Assembly (NCBI GenBank): GCA_947581795.1
Contig: CANPVS010000011.1
Span: 1 to 64,000 of the forward strand
Length of the DNA stretch: 64,000 bases
Source: an uncultured Oscillospiraceae bacterium
GTDB lineage: Bacteria; Bacillota; Clostridia; Oscillospirales; Oscillospiraceae
Reading direction: 5' to 3'
This document shows, in pieces, positions 1 through 7,948 of the stretch. The position numbers were made by a program, and so were the translations under genes. The first letter of the stretch is position 1, and every line of letters starts with the position of its first letter. The notes below the pieces were generated by a model. The model searched no databases. It saw only the letters and a list, made by a program, of their open reading frames with translations, and was not told the origin of the DNA.

Positions 1-471
1 ATGCCCGAGGACGACAAGACCCACCCCATCCCCGACCTGACCGGCTACATCACCGAGGGCCAGATCATCCTGAGCCGTGAGCTGCACCGCAAGGGCATCG
101 TGCCCCCCGTGGACGTGCTGCCCAGCCTGTCCCGTCTGAAGGACAAGGGCGTAGGCGAGGGCCGGACCCGCGAGGACCACGCCGGTACCATGAACCAGCT
201 GTTCTCCGCTTACGCCGCCGGCAAGGAGGCCAAGGAGCTGATGACCATCCTGGGCGAGGCGGCCCTGTCCGAGACGGACAAGAAGTTCGCCAAGTTCGCC
301 GACGAGTTCGAGCAGCGCTACGTCAACCAGGGCAACCAGACCAACCGGTCCATCATCGAGACCCTGGACCTGGGCTGGGAGCTTTTGAGCCTGCTGCCCC
401 GCAGCGAGCTGAAGCGCCTGAAGGTGGAGCAGATCGAGAAGTATATGCCCAAGAAGGCGGAGGAAGAATGA
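1..471 (+). CDS. ntpB: V-type ATP synthase subunit B, 3' part (partial)
   Basis: This is the C-terminal 156 residues of the non-catalytic nucleotide-binding B subunit of the V1 head; the 5' part lies before the window, so the ATG at base 1 is internal. The segment with [19 protein letters not shown] and a C-terminal helical domain matches the family (about 460 residues in full). The B subunit alternates with A in the A3B3 ring that couples ATP synthesis or hydrolysis to Na+/H+ movement. It is followed 29 bases later by subunit D, the usual order of the ntp operon. The frame stays open to a TGA at 469-471 with no sign of damage. Confidence 0.93.
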   Translation: MPEDDKTHPIPDLTGYITEGQIILSRELHRKGIVPPVDVLPSLSRLKDKGVGEGRTREDHAGTMNQLFSAYAAGKEAKELMTILGEAALSETDKKFAKFADEFEQRYVNQGNQTNRSIIETLDLGWELLSLLPRSELKRLKVEQIEKYMPKKAEEE

Positions 472-485
472 CCGCTGCGCGGTCA
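469..485 (+). other. Intercistronic hairpin between ATPase B and D genes
   Basis: A 7-bp perfect stem (TGACCGC/GCGGTCA, loop TGC) begins at the stop codon of subunit B and ends just before the GAGGTGAT ribosome site of subunit D. There is no T-run, so it is not a terminator. It may tune mRNA stability or the relative translation of B and D (inference). Confidence 0.4.
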
Positions 486-500
486 CTGTGAGGTGATCTT

Positions 501-1154
501 ATGCCAAAAAGTGCCGTGACGCCGACCCGGATGGTGCTCAACCAGCTGAAGGGACGGCTCCGTACCGCCAGCCGCGGCCACAAGCTCCTGAAGGACAAGC
601 GGGACGAGGAGATGCGCCAGTTCATGGACATCGTCCGCCGCAACAAGCTCCTGCGGGAGAAGGTGGACGAGGGCCTTTCCGGCGCCTTTGCCGCCATGAG
701 CATGGCCAGCGCCGTCATGAGCCCGGAGATGCTGGAGCAGAGCCTTCTCTATGCCCGGCAGCGGATGGAGCTGGACGTGGACTATAAGAACATCATGAGC
801 GTGAACGTGCCGGTGTACCACTTCGACCAGCAGTCCCCGGACGAGAGCGGCGAACTGCCCTACGGCTTCGCCCAGACCAGCGGCGAGCTGGACGACGCGC
901 TCCGGCAGCTCTACGACGTGTTCAACGACATGCTGGAGCTGGCGGAAGTGGAGAAGACCATGCAGCTGCTGGCGGAGGACATCGAGAAGACCCGCCGCCG
1001 CGTCAACGCCCTGGAGTACGTGATGATCCCGGAGCTGCAGGAGAATATCCGCTACATCACCATGAAGCTGGCGGAGAACGAGTCCGCCACAAAGGTCCGC
1101 CTCATGAAGGTGAAGGAGATGGTCCTCCAGCAGGCCCACCATTACGAGCGGTAA
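501..1154 (+). CDS. ntpD: V-type ATP synthase subunit D
   Basis: This 217-residue protein is the central-stalk rotor subunit D. It begins MPKSAVTPTRMVLNQLKGRL, the hallmark N-terminus, and consists of two long helices (about residues 1-75 and 130-210) that form the coiled-coil shaft inserted into the A3B3 ring. The length matches the family. The start is the ATG at 501 with GAGGTGAT upstream. It is the last gene of the operon, since a strong intrinsic terminator follows within 45 bases. Confidence 0.95.
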   Translation: MPKSAVTPTRMVLNQLKGRLRTASRGHKLLKDKRDEEMRQFMDIVRRNKLLREKVDEGLSGAFAAMSMASAVMSPEMLEQSLLYARQRMELDVDYKNIMSVNVPVYHFDQQSPDESGELPYGFAQTSGELDDALRQLYDVFNDMLELAEVEKTMQLLAEDIEKTRRRVNALEYVMIPELQENIRYITMKLAENESATKVRLMKVKEMVLQQAHHYER

Positions 1155-1173
1155 AAGCCATATACGACCAAGA

Positions 1174-1199
1174 CCCGCAGGCATCGCCTGCGGGTTTTT
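1174..1199 (+). terminator. Intrinsic terminator of the V-ATPase operon
   Basis: A perfect 9-bp stem (CCCGCAGGC, loop ATC, GCCTGCGGG) is followed by TTTTT. Confidence 0.92.
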
Positions 1200-1210
1200 C
1201 ATATTTCCTG

Positions 1211-1239
1211 TTGACAAACAGAAATGACAAGAGTATAAT
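1211..1239 (+). promoter_or_regulatory. Sigma-A promoter of the XRE/DUF3169 pair
   Basis: TTGACA at 1211-1216 and TATAAT at 1234-1239 are separated by exactly 17 bases, a consensus vegetative promoter. It sits inside a cluster of repressor half-sites (next entry). Confidence 0.88.
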
Positions 1240-1283
1240 GCAAAATGACAAGGATAATTGTCATTTAGACAATGATGATTGTC
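1213..1283 (+). promoter_or_regulatory. Operator array of GACAA/TTGTC half-sites
   Basis: GACAA occurs at 1213, 1226, 1247 and 1268 and its complement TTGTC at 1258 and 1279. The last three direct copies and the two inverted copies each repeat at 21 bases, i.e. two helical turns. They form two inverted repeats, AATGACAA-N6-TTGTCATT (1244-1265) and GACAAT-N4-ATTGTC (1268-1283). The array overlaps the -35 box and continues to the ribosome site, so the small XRE protein downstream probably represses its own transcription by cooperative binding (inference). Confidence 0.75.
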
Positions 1284-1298
1284 AAACGGAGGTATGCT

Positions 1299-1517
1299 AT
1301 GATCCTGTGCAACCGCCTGAAGGAACGCCGGGCCGCCCTGAACGTGAACCAGCAGGAGATGGGCAGGCTCTGCGGCGTGTCGAGGCAGACCATCAGCTTT
1401 ATTGAGCGGGGTGTCTACGCGCCTTCCGTCACCCTGGCCCTGACCATCGCGAAGGTCTGCGGGGTGGCGGTGGAGGAAGTATTCTATCTGAAGGAGGAAG
1501 AGGAGAATGGAAAATAA
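1299..1517 (+). CDS. Small XRE-family transcriptional regulator
   Basis: This 72-residue protein is little more than one helix-turn-helix domain (QEMGRLCGVSRQTISFIERG, about residues 19-38) and belongs to the short Cro/YdcL-like regulators. The ATG at 1299 is chosen because ACGGAGGT lies 6-13 bases upstream; an in-frame ATG at 1272 falls inside the operator array and lacks a ribosome site. The stop overlaps the next gene by 11 bases, so the two are translationally coupled. The downstream gene encodes a DUF3169 membrane protein, a common partnership. Autoregulation is inferred from the flanking half-sites. Confidence 0.9.
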   Translation: MILCNRLKERRAALNVNQQEMGRLCGVSRQTISFIERGVYAPSVTLALTIAKVCGVAVEEVFYLKEEEENGK

Positions 1518-2298
1518 CGAAGCGAAAATGGCCAACCGGAAGGCCCTGCCGAAGTTTTTATTGATTTTGGCCGCCGGCGCGGCCGTTGGCGGCGCGATAG
1601 GGTATCTCGCCGTCCGGTACGGCCTGGACGGGCTGAGGTCGCCCCTGAAAGCCGCCGGGGCGATATTCGGAAGCCGGGTGGCTCCCTGGCTGCTGGCGGC
1701 GATGGCGGTGATGGTGCCCGCAGCCGCCCTGCCGTTTTACCGGAAGGCGAAGAAGCTGCTGGCCGGCTGGGATGGGGAGGACGAGGCGGTATCTGACGCG
1801 GTGGACGAAAAGCTCTCCGCCGCTACATGGATCGTGAGCGCGGCGATCATCATCTCCTATTTTCTCATCGCCGCGGCCTATTCTGGGGGCTTTGCCGCCT
1901 TTGAGGACAAGAAGAACGCCTGGCTGGTCCTCGTCGGCATCGGAGGGTTCCTGGCGGTGCTGGCGGAGTGCGTGCTCATCCAGCAGAAATGCGTAGACGC
2001 CGTGAAAAAGACCAGCCCTGAGAAGACCGCGTCCGTCTACGACATGCGGTTTCAGAAGAAGTGGATGGAAAGCTGCGACGAGGCGGAAAAGGCCATGATC
2101 GGCAAGTGCGCCTTCAAGGCCTTCAGCGCCGCCAGCTCCGCCTGCAACGCCCTGGCCCTGGTATTCACTCTCTCGGCGCTCATCTTCGGGACCGGGTTCC
2201 TGCCCGTCCTGGCGGTGTGCATCGTCTGGCTGGTCAGCCAGTGCGTCTACTGCCGGGAGGGCATGAAGCTCAATAAGGCGGGGAATAAGATACAGTAA
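1507..2298 (+). CDS. DUF3169 family membrane protein
   Basis: A 263-residue integral membrane protein with about six hydrophobic segments (near residues 15-35, 58-78, 98-120, 135-155, 215-235 and 238-256). The FQKKWMESCDEAEKAMIGKC stretch before the last pair of membrane helices is typical of DUF3169 proteins. Its function is unknown. It overlaps the upstream XRE gene by 11 bases, and such regulator/DUF3169 cassettes recur in Firmicutes, which suggests a regulated membrane stress or defence role, but nothing in the sequence shows what it does. The family assignment is from motif memory. Confidence 0.75.
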   Translation: MENNEAKMANRKALPKFLLILAAGAAVGGAIGYLAVRYGLDGLRSPLKAAGAIFGSRVAPWLLAAMAVMVPAAALPFYRKAKKLLAGWDGEDEAVSDAVDEKLSAATWIVSAAIIISYFLIAAAYSGGFAAFEDKKNAWLVLVGIGGFLAVLAECVLIQQKCVDAVKKTSPEKTASVYDMRFQKKWMESCDEAEKAMIGKCAFKAFSAASSACNALALVFTLSALIFGTGFLPVLAVCIVWLVSQCVYCREGMKLNKAGNKIQ

Positions 2299-2334
2299 AA
2301 ATAGCGGGCCGCAGACGATTGTCTGCGGCCCGCT
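2297..2334 (-). terminator. Terminator of tRNA-Arg
   Basis: A 14-bp perfect inverted repeat (2303-2316 with 2321-2334, loop GATT) starts at the CCA end of the tRNA. Read on the minus strand it is followed by TATTTTTA. On the plus strand it lacks a T-run but could still stall transcripts leaving the DUF3169 gene. Confidence 0.8.
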
Positions 2335-2409
2335 GGCACCCCAGGGAGGAATCGAACCTCTGGCCCTTCGCTTAGGAGGCGAATGCTCTATCCGCTGAGC
2401 TACTGGGGC
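2334..2409 (-). tRNA. tRNA-Arg (anticodon CCT)
   Basis: On the minus strand the 76-nt sequence folds as a cloverleaf. The acceptor GCCCCAG pairs with CTGGGGT (one G-U pair at the end), the D-arm contains AGCTCAGC, and the anticodon stem TTCGC/GCGAA has loop CTCCTAA giving CCT. The T-arm is GGTTCGATTCC and the CCA end is encoded. It reads the rare AGG codon. Confidence 0.96.
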
Positions 2410-2421
2410 ATATGCGTTGCT

Positions 2422-2450
2422 ATTCTAAACGAAAACCGAGCCGCTGTCAA
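2422..2450 (-). promoter_or_regulatory. Promoter of tRNA-Arg
   Basis: Read on the minus strand, TTGACA (2450-2445) is followed by a 17-base spacer and TAGAAT (2427-2422), 12 bases before the tRNA. The -35 hexamer lies in the loop of a GCCGC/GCGGC hairpin that follows the upstream minus-strand gene and is trailed by GGTTTT, so the terminator and promoter are interleaved. Confidence 0.8.
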
Positions 2451-2468
2451 GGCGGCCCGGCGCTTGTT

Positions 2469-3323
2469 TTACAATACCGGATGGCTGGTGTCGCCGTGTT
2501 TTTCCAGAAGCTCCGGGTGGGCCAGAAACTCCTTCATCCGGGCAAAGGCCAGGGCGAAATAGTGGCCCGAGGCAATGCGCTCGTCCATGACGATGCCCAA
2601 GGGGATGCAGCGGACGGCCTCGATGGCGCCGTTCTTGCCGCGCTTCACCACGTCCCGCATATTGCCCATGGCGATGGCGATGGAGGTGGTGCCGAAGTCA
2701 TAGACATGGTGATAGATGTGGTTGGTGCGGATGCTGGCCAGATTGGTGATGAGGAAGCTGGCGTGGAAGGGGCTCACATCCAGCAGGGACTGGGGGATGA
2801 GGCCGTGCTTGTCGCCGAAGCGGAGGACCCAGCCGATGAAGTTGATGAGCCAGGGCATTTTCATGATAATGCCCATGATCTTTTCCATGTCGTTTTCGCC
2901 CTCATCGGCGCCGGCGGTGTTCTCCTCCAGGTACTTGTCTATCTTGTCCTGGATATCGAAGATGGTGTCCGAGAAGCTCAGGTCCAGCTTGGACTCGGTG
3001 TCGTCGTTGGCGCCGCCGCCGGCCCGCAGGACCGCCAGGGCCGCTTTCAGGTCCTTGTGCTCGTATATCCGCTTGTTCACCAAAAAGCGGTTCAGCAGCG
3101 GAAACTCGGCTACCGTGTGGACATAGGCTGTTATGATGAGGGCCATGTGGCTGATGTGCTTTCCCTCCCGGCGCTTGGCGTTCATGTATTGGCGCAGGGG
3201 CTCCACGGGTATGTCCACCGTGATCATGTTCATGGAGTCGTGGCGGTGCGGCATGAACTGGGGTATCAGATAGTATATCGGGTTAGAGGACTCCCGGACA
3301 CGGATGCCGTCAGGTCTTCCCAT
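2469..3323 (-). CDS. 2-oxoacid dehydrogenase E2-like acyltransferase fold protein, probably non-canonical
   Basis: A 284-residue protein covering only the trimeric CAT/E2 catalytic domain. There is no lipoyl or E1-binding domain and no dehydrogenase subunits nearby. Family landmarks include the FLITNLASI stretch, a GNMRD segment and the C-terminal active-site region. The E2 signature (H-R-x-x-D-G, supplying the catalytic His and Asp) reads D-E-R-I-A-S-G at about residues 247-253, so the His is Glu and the Asp is Ser. The protein therefore either lost acyl transfer or uses another chemistry. GGAAGGGAG precedes the ATG at 3323. Orphan E2-like genes of this kind occur in Clostridia, and their role is unknown. 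Confidence 0.8.
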   Translation of the reverse strand: MGRPDGIRVRESSNPIYYLIPQFMPHRHDSMNMITVDIPVEPLRQYMNAKRREGKHISHMALIITAYVHTVAEFPLLNRFLVNKRIYEHKDLKAALAVLRAGGGANDDTESKLDLSFSDTIFDIQDKIDKYLEENTAGADEGENDMEKIMGIIMKMPWLINFIGWVLRFGDKHGLIPQSLLDVSPFHASFLITNLASIRTNHIYHHVYDFGTTSIAIAMGNMRDVVKRGKNGAIEAVRCIPLGIVMDERIASGHYFALAFARMKEFLAHPELLEKHGDTSHPVL

Positions 3324-3489
3324 AGCTGGCGCTCCCTTCCTAATCAGGTTCGGATGAATACTTAAATATATTTAAGCACATTTTTCCCAATACTGCAATA
3401 GGGAATTTATGGGAGGGGGAAATAATACAGCGTCCGACAGACGGCGGCGGGGAAAATGGAATATTTTGCCGGATATCGATTTTATGCTA
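3324..3489. other. Intergenic region with a 16-bp perfect palindrome
   Basis: This divergent spacer is conspicuously AT-rich against its surroundings. It holds the palindrome CTTAAATATATTTAAG (3361-3376), about 40 bases upstream of the E2-like start. The palindrome could be an operator and also contains TA-rich -10-like sequence for the minus-strand gene. No gene is seen. Confidence 0.5.
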
Positions 3490-3518
3490 TTGACAAACAG
3501 GGGGCATGCCGATATAAT
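3490..3518 (+). promoter_or_regulatory. Consensus promoter of the pre-pot structured RNA
   Basis: TTGACA (3490-3495), a 17-base spacer and TATAAT (3513-3518) form a perfect vegetative promoter. The expected start is near 3525, almost 400 bases before the first codon of potA. Confidence 0.9.
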
Positions 3519-3524
3519 GATGCA

Positions 3525-3885
3525 GTCTCAATTGGAAGAACGGTAGTTTTTCCGAAGCAAGATGCGACCGCCGTTGCAAAACGGCCAAGGCCACACGGAC
3601 AGCCGGGTCGAATGCCGATCGCCGCGTGAGCGGCTGGCAGCGTGAGCTGCCTTATTGATTGAGTTGGGCCGTCAGGCCCAGGGCTCAAGTTTTATAAGTT
3701 GGTTACTTTATAACCGGTGCCGGGCGGCACACAAACTTGTAAAATGGTCAGTAAGAGTAGGTAAAGTCATCTTTGCTTTCAGAAAACTCTCAAATCCATT
3801 GGGACGGCGCGCCGTATCCCTGTCAGCGGCGGTCGGAACAGCATCGCAAGTGGAATGTGCCTGGGCATATTCCGCTTTTTCTTTT
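3525..3885 (+). ncRNA. Candidate structured RNA (about 360 nt) upstream of the pot operon
   Basis: No credible reading frame fills this stretch, but it is dense with hairpins. They are GCCGTT-GCAA-AACGGC (3570-3585), GCCGC-GTGA-GCGGC (3621-3634), GGCAGC-GTGA-GCTGCC (3636-3651), TGGGCC-GTCA-GGCCCA (3665-3680), GGTTA/TAACC (3701-3715) and GTGCC-GGGC-GGCAC (3717-3730). An enclosing CAAGTTT/AAACTTG helix also links 3686-3692 to 3733-3739, and three loops are GNRA tetraloops. CAGCCG (3600-3605) can instead pair with CGGCTG (3631-3636), dismantling two hairpins. The stretch has its own promoter and intrinsic terminator. It lacks the hallmarks of tmRNA, RNase P, SRP and 6S RNA and of riboswitch cores I can recall. 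It is either an independent ncRNA or a terminating leader controlling potABCD. Confidence 0.6.
3848..3885 (+). terminator. Intrinsic terminator between the structured RNA and potA
   Basis: A 13-bp stem (3848-3860 with 3865-3877, two G-U pairs, loop CTGG) runs into TTTTCTTTTT. It ends about 30 bases before the potA start, so the pot genes need read-through, antitermination or a second promoter. Confidence 0.85.
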
Positions 3886-3915
3886 TGCAAAAAAACGCCG
3901 CCGGAGGGAGCAGAC

Positions 3916-5034
3916 ATGGATAAGATCATCGAGCTGAAGAACATTACCAAGTCCTATGACAGGCAGGTGGTCCTGGACGACATCAGTCTGGACATCTACG
4001 ACAACGAGTTCATCACTCTTCTGGGCCCCTCCGGCTGCGGCAAGACCACGACGCTCCGGCTCATCGGCGGCTTTGAGACCCCCGACAGCGGCGAGATACT
4101 CTTCGGCGGCCAGCGCATCAACGACGTCCCGCCCCACAAGCGCAACGTGAACACCGTGTTCCAGCGGTATGCCCTGTTTCCCCATCTGAACGTGTTTGAG
4201 AACGTGGCTTTCCCCCTGCGGGAGCGGAAAACACCCCGGGAGGAGATAGACCAGCGGGTGGAGGAGATGCTCTCCATGGTGGCATTGAAGGGCTTTGAGC
4301 ACCGCGCCGTCACCAGCCTCTCCGGCGGCCAGCAGCAGCGGGTGGCCATCGCCCGGGCCCTGGTGGGCCGGCCCAAGGTCCTGCTTCTGGACGAGCCTCT
4401 CGCGGCCCTGGACTTAAAGCTCCGCAAGGACATGCAGCAGGAGCTCAAGAACATCCAGAAGGCCACGGGCATCACCTTCATCTTTGTCACCCATGACCAG
4501 GAGGAGGCCCTCAGCATGTCTGACACCGTCGTGGTCATGAGCGAGGGACGCATCCAGCAGATCGGCACCGGCCAGGACGTGTACAACGAGCCGAAAAACG
4601 CCTTTGTGGCGGACTTCATCGGCGAGAGCAACATCGTGGACGGCGTGATGCTCAAGGATAAGCTGGTCAGTTTTTCCGGCCACACCTTTGACTGCGTGGA
4701 CGGGGGCTTTGAGCCCAACGAGCCGGTGGACGTGGTGGTCCGGCCGGAGGACGTGGACATCGTGAGCGTGGACAAGGGGATGCTCCGGGGCGTGGTGACC
4801 TCCGTCACCTTTATGGGCGTGCATTACGAGGTCATCGTGGACATCGGCGGGTTCAAGTGGATGATCCAGACTACCGATTTCGTGGACGTGGACGAGCGCA
4901 TCGGCCTTTACATCGAGCCGGACGCCATCCATATTATGAAAAAGAGCGAGTACTCCGGCCTGTACGGGGATTACGCCTCCTTCTCCAACGAGTTCGACGA
5001 GCTCAGCGACGCGGAAAGCGAGGAGGAAGCATGA
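3916..5034 (+). CDS. potA: Spermidine/putrescine ABC transporter ATP-binding protein
   Basis: This 372-residue ATPase powers polyamine import. Walker [13 protein letters not shown] (about residues 37-48), the Q-loop, signature [10 protein letters not shown], Walker [12 protein letters not shown] and the switch His in VTHDQEEA are all present. A C-terminal TOBE-type regulatory domain follows (about 240-350), with an acidic tail. The start is the ATG at 3916 behind GGAGGGAG; the frame is open upstream but that part lies in the structured RNA. Its stop overlaps the potB start (ATGA), giving a potA-potB-potCD operon. Confidence 0.93.
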   Translation: MDKIIELKNITKSYDRQVVLDDISLDIYDNEFITLLGPSGCGKTTTLRLIGGFETPDSGEILFGGQRINDVPPHKRNVNTVFQRYALFPHLNVFENVAFPLRERKTPREEIDQRVEEMLSMVALKGFEHRAVTSLSGGQQQRVAIARALVGRPKVLLLDEPLAALDLKLRKDMQQELKNIQKATGITFIFVTHDQEEALSMSDTVVVMSEGRIQQIGTGQDVYNEPKNAFVADFIGESNIVDGVMLKDKLVSFSGHTFDCVDGGFEPNEPVDVVVRPEDVDIVSVDKGMLRGVVTSVTFMGVHYEVIVDIGGFKWMIQTTDFVDVDERIGLYIEPDAIHIMKKSEYSGLYGDYASFSNEFDELSDAESEEEA

Positions 5035-5918
5035 CGAAGAAAAGGACCCGCTCCTCCCTGGTGACGGGACTGGTGGGCGGCCCCTACGAGCTGTGGGCGC
5101 TGGTGTTCATCCTGGTGCCCCTGGGTTTCGTGGCCTACTACGCCTTCACGGACAACGCCTTCCGCTTCACCACCGACAACATCACCCGGTTCTTCACCGC
5201 TACCTCCTCGGTGACGGGGGCGGACGGCGCGGGGCGCGAGGTGCGCACGTACCTCGTCATCACCTGGCGGAGCCTGAAGCTGGCGGTGATATCCACGGTG
5301 GTGTGCCTGCTGCTGGGGTATCCCCTGGCCTACATCATCTCCCGGGCCTCGCCCCGGGCCCAGAAGACCATGATGACCCTCATCATGATCCCCATGTGGA
5401 TGAACTTTTTGATCCGCACCTACGCCTGGATGACCATTCTCCAGGACACGGGCATCCTCAATAACTTTCTGGCCAAGCTCCATCTCGGCCGGGTGCACAT
5501 CATCGGCACGGAGACGGCGGTGGTCATCGGCATGGTGTACGACTACCTGCCCTATATGATACTGCCGCTGTATTCCATCATGGCGAAGATGGACCCCAAG
5601 CTCTTTGAGGCGGCCCGGGACTTGGGCTGCGCGCCCGCGGGGGTGCTGCGCCGGGTGATCCTGCCGCTCAGTATGCCCGGGGTGGTCAACGGGGTGACCA
5701 TGGTGCTCATCCCCTCTATCAGCACGTTTTACATCTCCCAAAAGCTGGGCGACGGCATGTTCTTTCTGCTGGGCGACGCCATCGAGGGACAGTACACCGC
5801 CAACAACCTCCACTTCGCCGCGGCCATCGCCTTCATATTGATGGTGGCCCTGCTGGCGGCCATGGCGGTCATGCGAAAGCTGACGGACCGCTACACCTAT
5901 GGAGGGCAGGCGAAATGA
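5031..5918 (+). CDS. potB: Spermidine/putrescine ABC transporter permease PotB
   Basis: A 295-residue permease with six hydrophobic segments and the inner-membrane EAA loop ([20 protein letters not shown]) that contacts the ATPase. A large external loop follows the first membrane helix (about residues 40-75). It overlaps potA by four bases and the following potCD gene by four bases, so the three are translationally coupled. Length and motifs match PotB/PotH. Confidence 0.92.
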   Translation: MTKKRTRSSLVTGLVGGPYELWALVFILVPLGFVAYYAFTDNAFRFTTDNITRFFTATSSVTGADGAGREVRTYLVITWRSLKLAVISTVVCLLLGYPLAYIISRASPRAQKTMMTLIMIPMWMNFLIRTYAWMTILQDTGILNNFLAKLHLGRVHIIGTETAVVIGMVYDYLPYMILPLYSIMAKMDPKLFEAARDLGCAPAGVLRRVILPLSMPGVVNGVTMVLIPSISTFYISQKLGDGMFFLLGDAIEGQYTANNLHFAAAIAFILMVALLAAMAVMRKLTDRYTYGGQAK

Positions 5919-7888
5919 AGAGAGCTTCCAAAGTCTTTACCTTCCTGATGTTCGCGTTTCTGTTCGCGCCGCTGGTGATATTGCTGGTGTTCTCCTTCAA
6001 CGAGGCCAGGAGCCTTTCCGTGTTCTCCGGCTTTTCGCTGAAGTGGTACAAGGAGCTCTTCCGGGACACGGAGACGCTGAAGACCGTGCGCAATACCCTT
6101 GTGCTGGCCGTGTGCGCCGCCGGCGTGTCCACCGTCATGGGCACCGCAGCCGCCGTGGCTATTGATCGCATGCGCTCGAAGTACCTGCGTTCGGCCCTGG
6201 ACATGGTCACCAACATCCCCATGATCAACCCGGACATCATCACGGGCATCTCCATGATGCTCATGTTTGTGTTCGCGAGCCACCTGTTCGGCCTGGCCAA
6301 CAGCCTGAACTTTGTGACTCTCCTCATCGCCCACATCACCTTCTGCCTGCCCTATGTGATACTGCAGGTGCTGCCCCGGCTGCGGCAGATGGACAAGTCC
6401 CTGCCCGAGGCGGCCCTGGACCTGGGCTGCACCCCCTGGGGCGCCTTCTGGAAGGTGGAGCTGCCCGAGATCATGCCCGCGGTGGTCACCGGCATGATCA
6501 TGGCCTTCACTCTGAGCCTGGACGATTTCGTCATCAGCTATTTCACCACGGGCACCGGGTTCCAGACGCTGCCCATCCGCATCTACAACATGACGAAAAA
6601 GACGGTCACGCCGAAGATGTATGCCCTGGCCACCATCATCTTTTTCGTCATCCTGGCCCTGCTCCTTGTCTCCAACCTCACCGACAGCGAGGACAGCCAG
6701 CGCCTCCGTGCCGCCCGGAAGGCCAAGCGGGCCGCGGCTGGCAAGCCCCCCATGGACCCCCGCAAACAGCGGTTCCTCTACGCCGGGGGCGGATGCCTGG
6801 CCCTGGCGGCCCTTGTGGCGGCGCTCATTTTCACCGTTACCGAGACGGACAACAAGCCCCAGGTGCTGAACGTGTACAACTGGGGCGAGTATATCTCCGA
6901 CGGCTCCGAGGGCTCTATGGACGTGGTCAAGGAGTTTGAGAAGTGGTACGAGGAGGAGTACGGCCGGCCGGTGCAGGTCAACTACGAGACCTTTGCCAGC
7001 AATGAGGACATGTACGCGAAGCTGTCCAAGAACGCCATCAGCTACGACGTGATCATCCCCTCCGATTACATGATTGCCCGGATGATCGACGAGGACATGC
7101 TCCTGCCGCTGGACTTCGACAACATCCCCAACTATGAGCACATCGCAAAGGACTTCCACGGCCTTTATTACGACCCCGAGGATATGTACTCCGTGCCCTA
7201 TGCCTACGGCGTGGTGGGCGTCATCTACAACGCCAACGTGGTGGACGAGGCGGACGCCGGGTCCTGGGACCTGATGTGGAACGAGAAGTATGCCGGCAAT
7301 ATCCTTCAGTTCAACAACTCCCGGGACGCCTTCGGCACCGCCATGTATCGGGCGGGCCTGGATGTGAACACCGATGACCGTTCCCAGTGGGAGGCGGCTT
7401 TGCAGGACCTGCTGGCCCAGCGTCCCCTGGTGAAGAGCTACGTCATGGACGAGATATACAACATGATGGAGTCCGGGGAGGGGGCCATCGCCGCCTACTA
7501 TGCCGGCGACTACTTCACCATGCTGGATGCCCAGGCGGAAAACGTGGACCTGCGGTTTTACTACCCCGAGCGGACCAACTTCTACATCGACGCCATGTGC
7601 ATCCCCTCCTGCTGCCAGAACAAGGAGCTGGCGGAGATCTTCATCAACTACATGCTCTCCGCCGAGCCCGCCATCGCCAACGCGGAGTACACCTGGTATG
7701 CCTCGCCCAACGACCTGGTCTACACCGACGAGGGGTACATCGAGGAGATGGGTGAGGAGGCCATGGAGGTGCTCTATCCCGACTGGGGCGATTTCTCCGA
7801 GCAGTACAACGCCTACGCCTACCGGAACCTGGACCCGGACCTGCTGGACTACATCAACTCCCTCTGGGAGACGCTGAAGATCAACTGA
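5915..7888 (+). CDS. potCD: Fused polyamine permease PotC and substrate-binding protein PotD
   Basis: This 657-residue protein joins two normally separate subunits. Residues 1-260 are PotC (six membrane segments, EAA loop EAALDLGCTPWGAFWKVELP). A linker with a further membrane helix (about 287-310) follows, then a PotD-type periplasmic-binding domain (about 318-657) beginning NVYNWGEYISDGS. The extra helix places the binding domain outside, replacing the lipoprotein anchor used by free PotD. A single frame runs through the joint, so the fusion is real in this sequence. PotCD fusions are known in some Firmicutes. A strong terminator follows. Confidence 0.92.
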   Translation: MKRASKVFTFLMFAFLFAPLVILLVFSFNEARSLSVFSGFSLKWYKELFRDTETLKTVRNTLVLAVCAAGVSTVMGTAAAVAIDRMRSKYLRSALDMVTNIPMINPDIITGISMMLMFVFASHLFGLANSLNFVTLLIAHITFCLPYVILQVLPRLRQMDKSLPEAALDLGCTPWGAFWKVELPEIMPAVVTGMIMAFTLSLDDFVISYFTTGTGFQTLPIRIYNMTKKTVTPKMYALATIIFFVILALLLVSNLTDSEDSQRLRAARKAKRAAAGKPPMDPRKQRFLYAGGGCLALAALVAALIFTVTETDNKPQVLNVYNWGEYISDGSEGSMDVVKEFEKWYEEEYGRPVQVNYETFASNEDMYAKLSKNAISYDVIIPSDYMIARMIDEDMLLPLDFDNIPNYEHIAKDFHGLYYDPEDMYSVPYAYGVVGVIYNANVVDEADAGSWDLMWNEKYAGNILQFNNSRDAFGTAMYRAGLDVNTDDRSQWEAALQDLLAQRPLVKSYVMDEIYNMMESGEGAIAAYYAGDYFTMLDAQAENVDLRFYYPERTNFYIDAMCIPSCCQNKELAEIFINYMLSAEPAIANAEYTWYASPNDLVYTDEGYIEEMGEEAMEVLYPDWGDFSEQYNAYAYRNLDPDLLDYINSLWETLKIN

Positions 7889-7902
7889 ACCAACGCACGA
7901 AG

Positions 7903-7932
7903 AAAGCCCTGCCGCGAATACGGCAGGGCTTT
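7903..7932 (+). terminator. Terminator of the pot operon, possibly bidirectional
   Basis: A 12-bp stem AAAGCCCTGCCG/CGGCAGGGCTTT with loop CGAATA is followed by further Ts. The minus strand has only a short T-run but could also help stop the converging tauE transcript. Confidence 0.88.
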
Positions 7933-7948
7933 TTCATATGATCAGATC

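Noticed and set aside
1211-1405. Small plus-strand frame over the XRE promoter
   Set aside because: It overlaps the consensus promoter and operators and has no ribosome site or family match.
3525-3885. tmRNA, RNase P RNA or T-box identity for the pre-pot RNA
   Set aside because: No tRNA-like ends or tag frame, no GAAAGTCC/ACAGAAA cores of RNase P, and no TGGNACCGCG T-box sequence.
3655-3915. N-terminal extension of PotA into the upstream region
   Set aside because: The extra 87 residues do not resemble PotA, overlap hairpins and a terminator, and the ATG at 3916 has a strong ribosome site.
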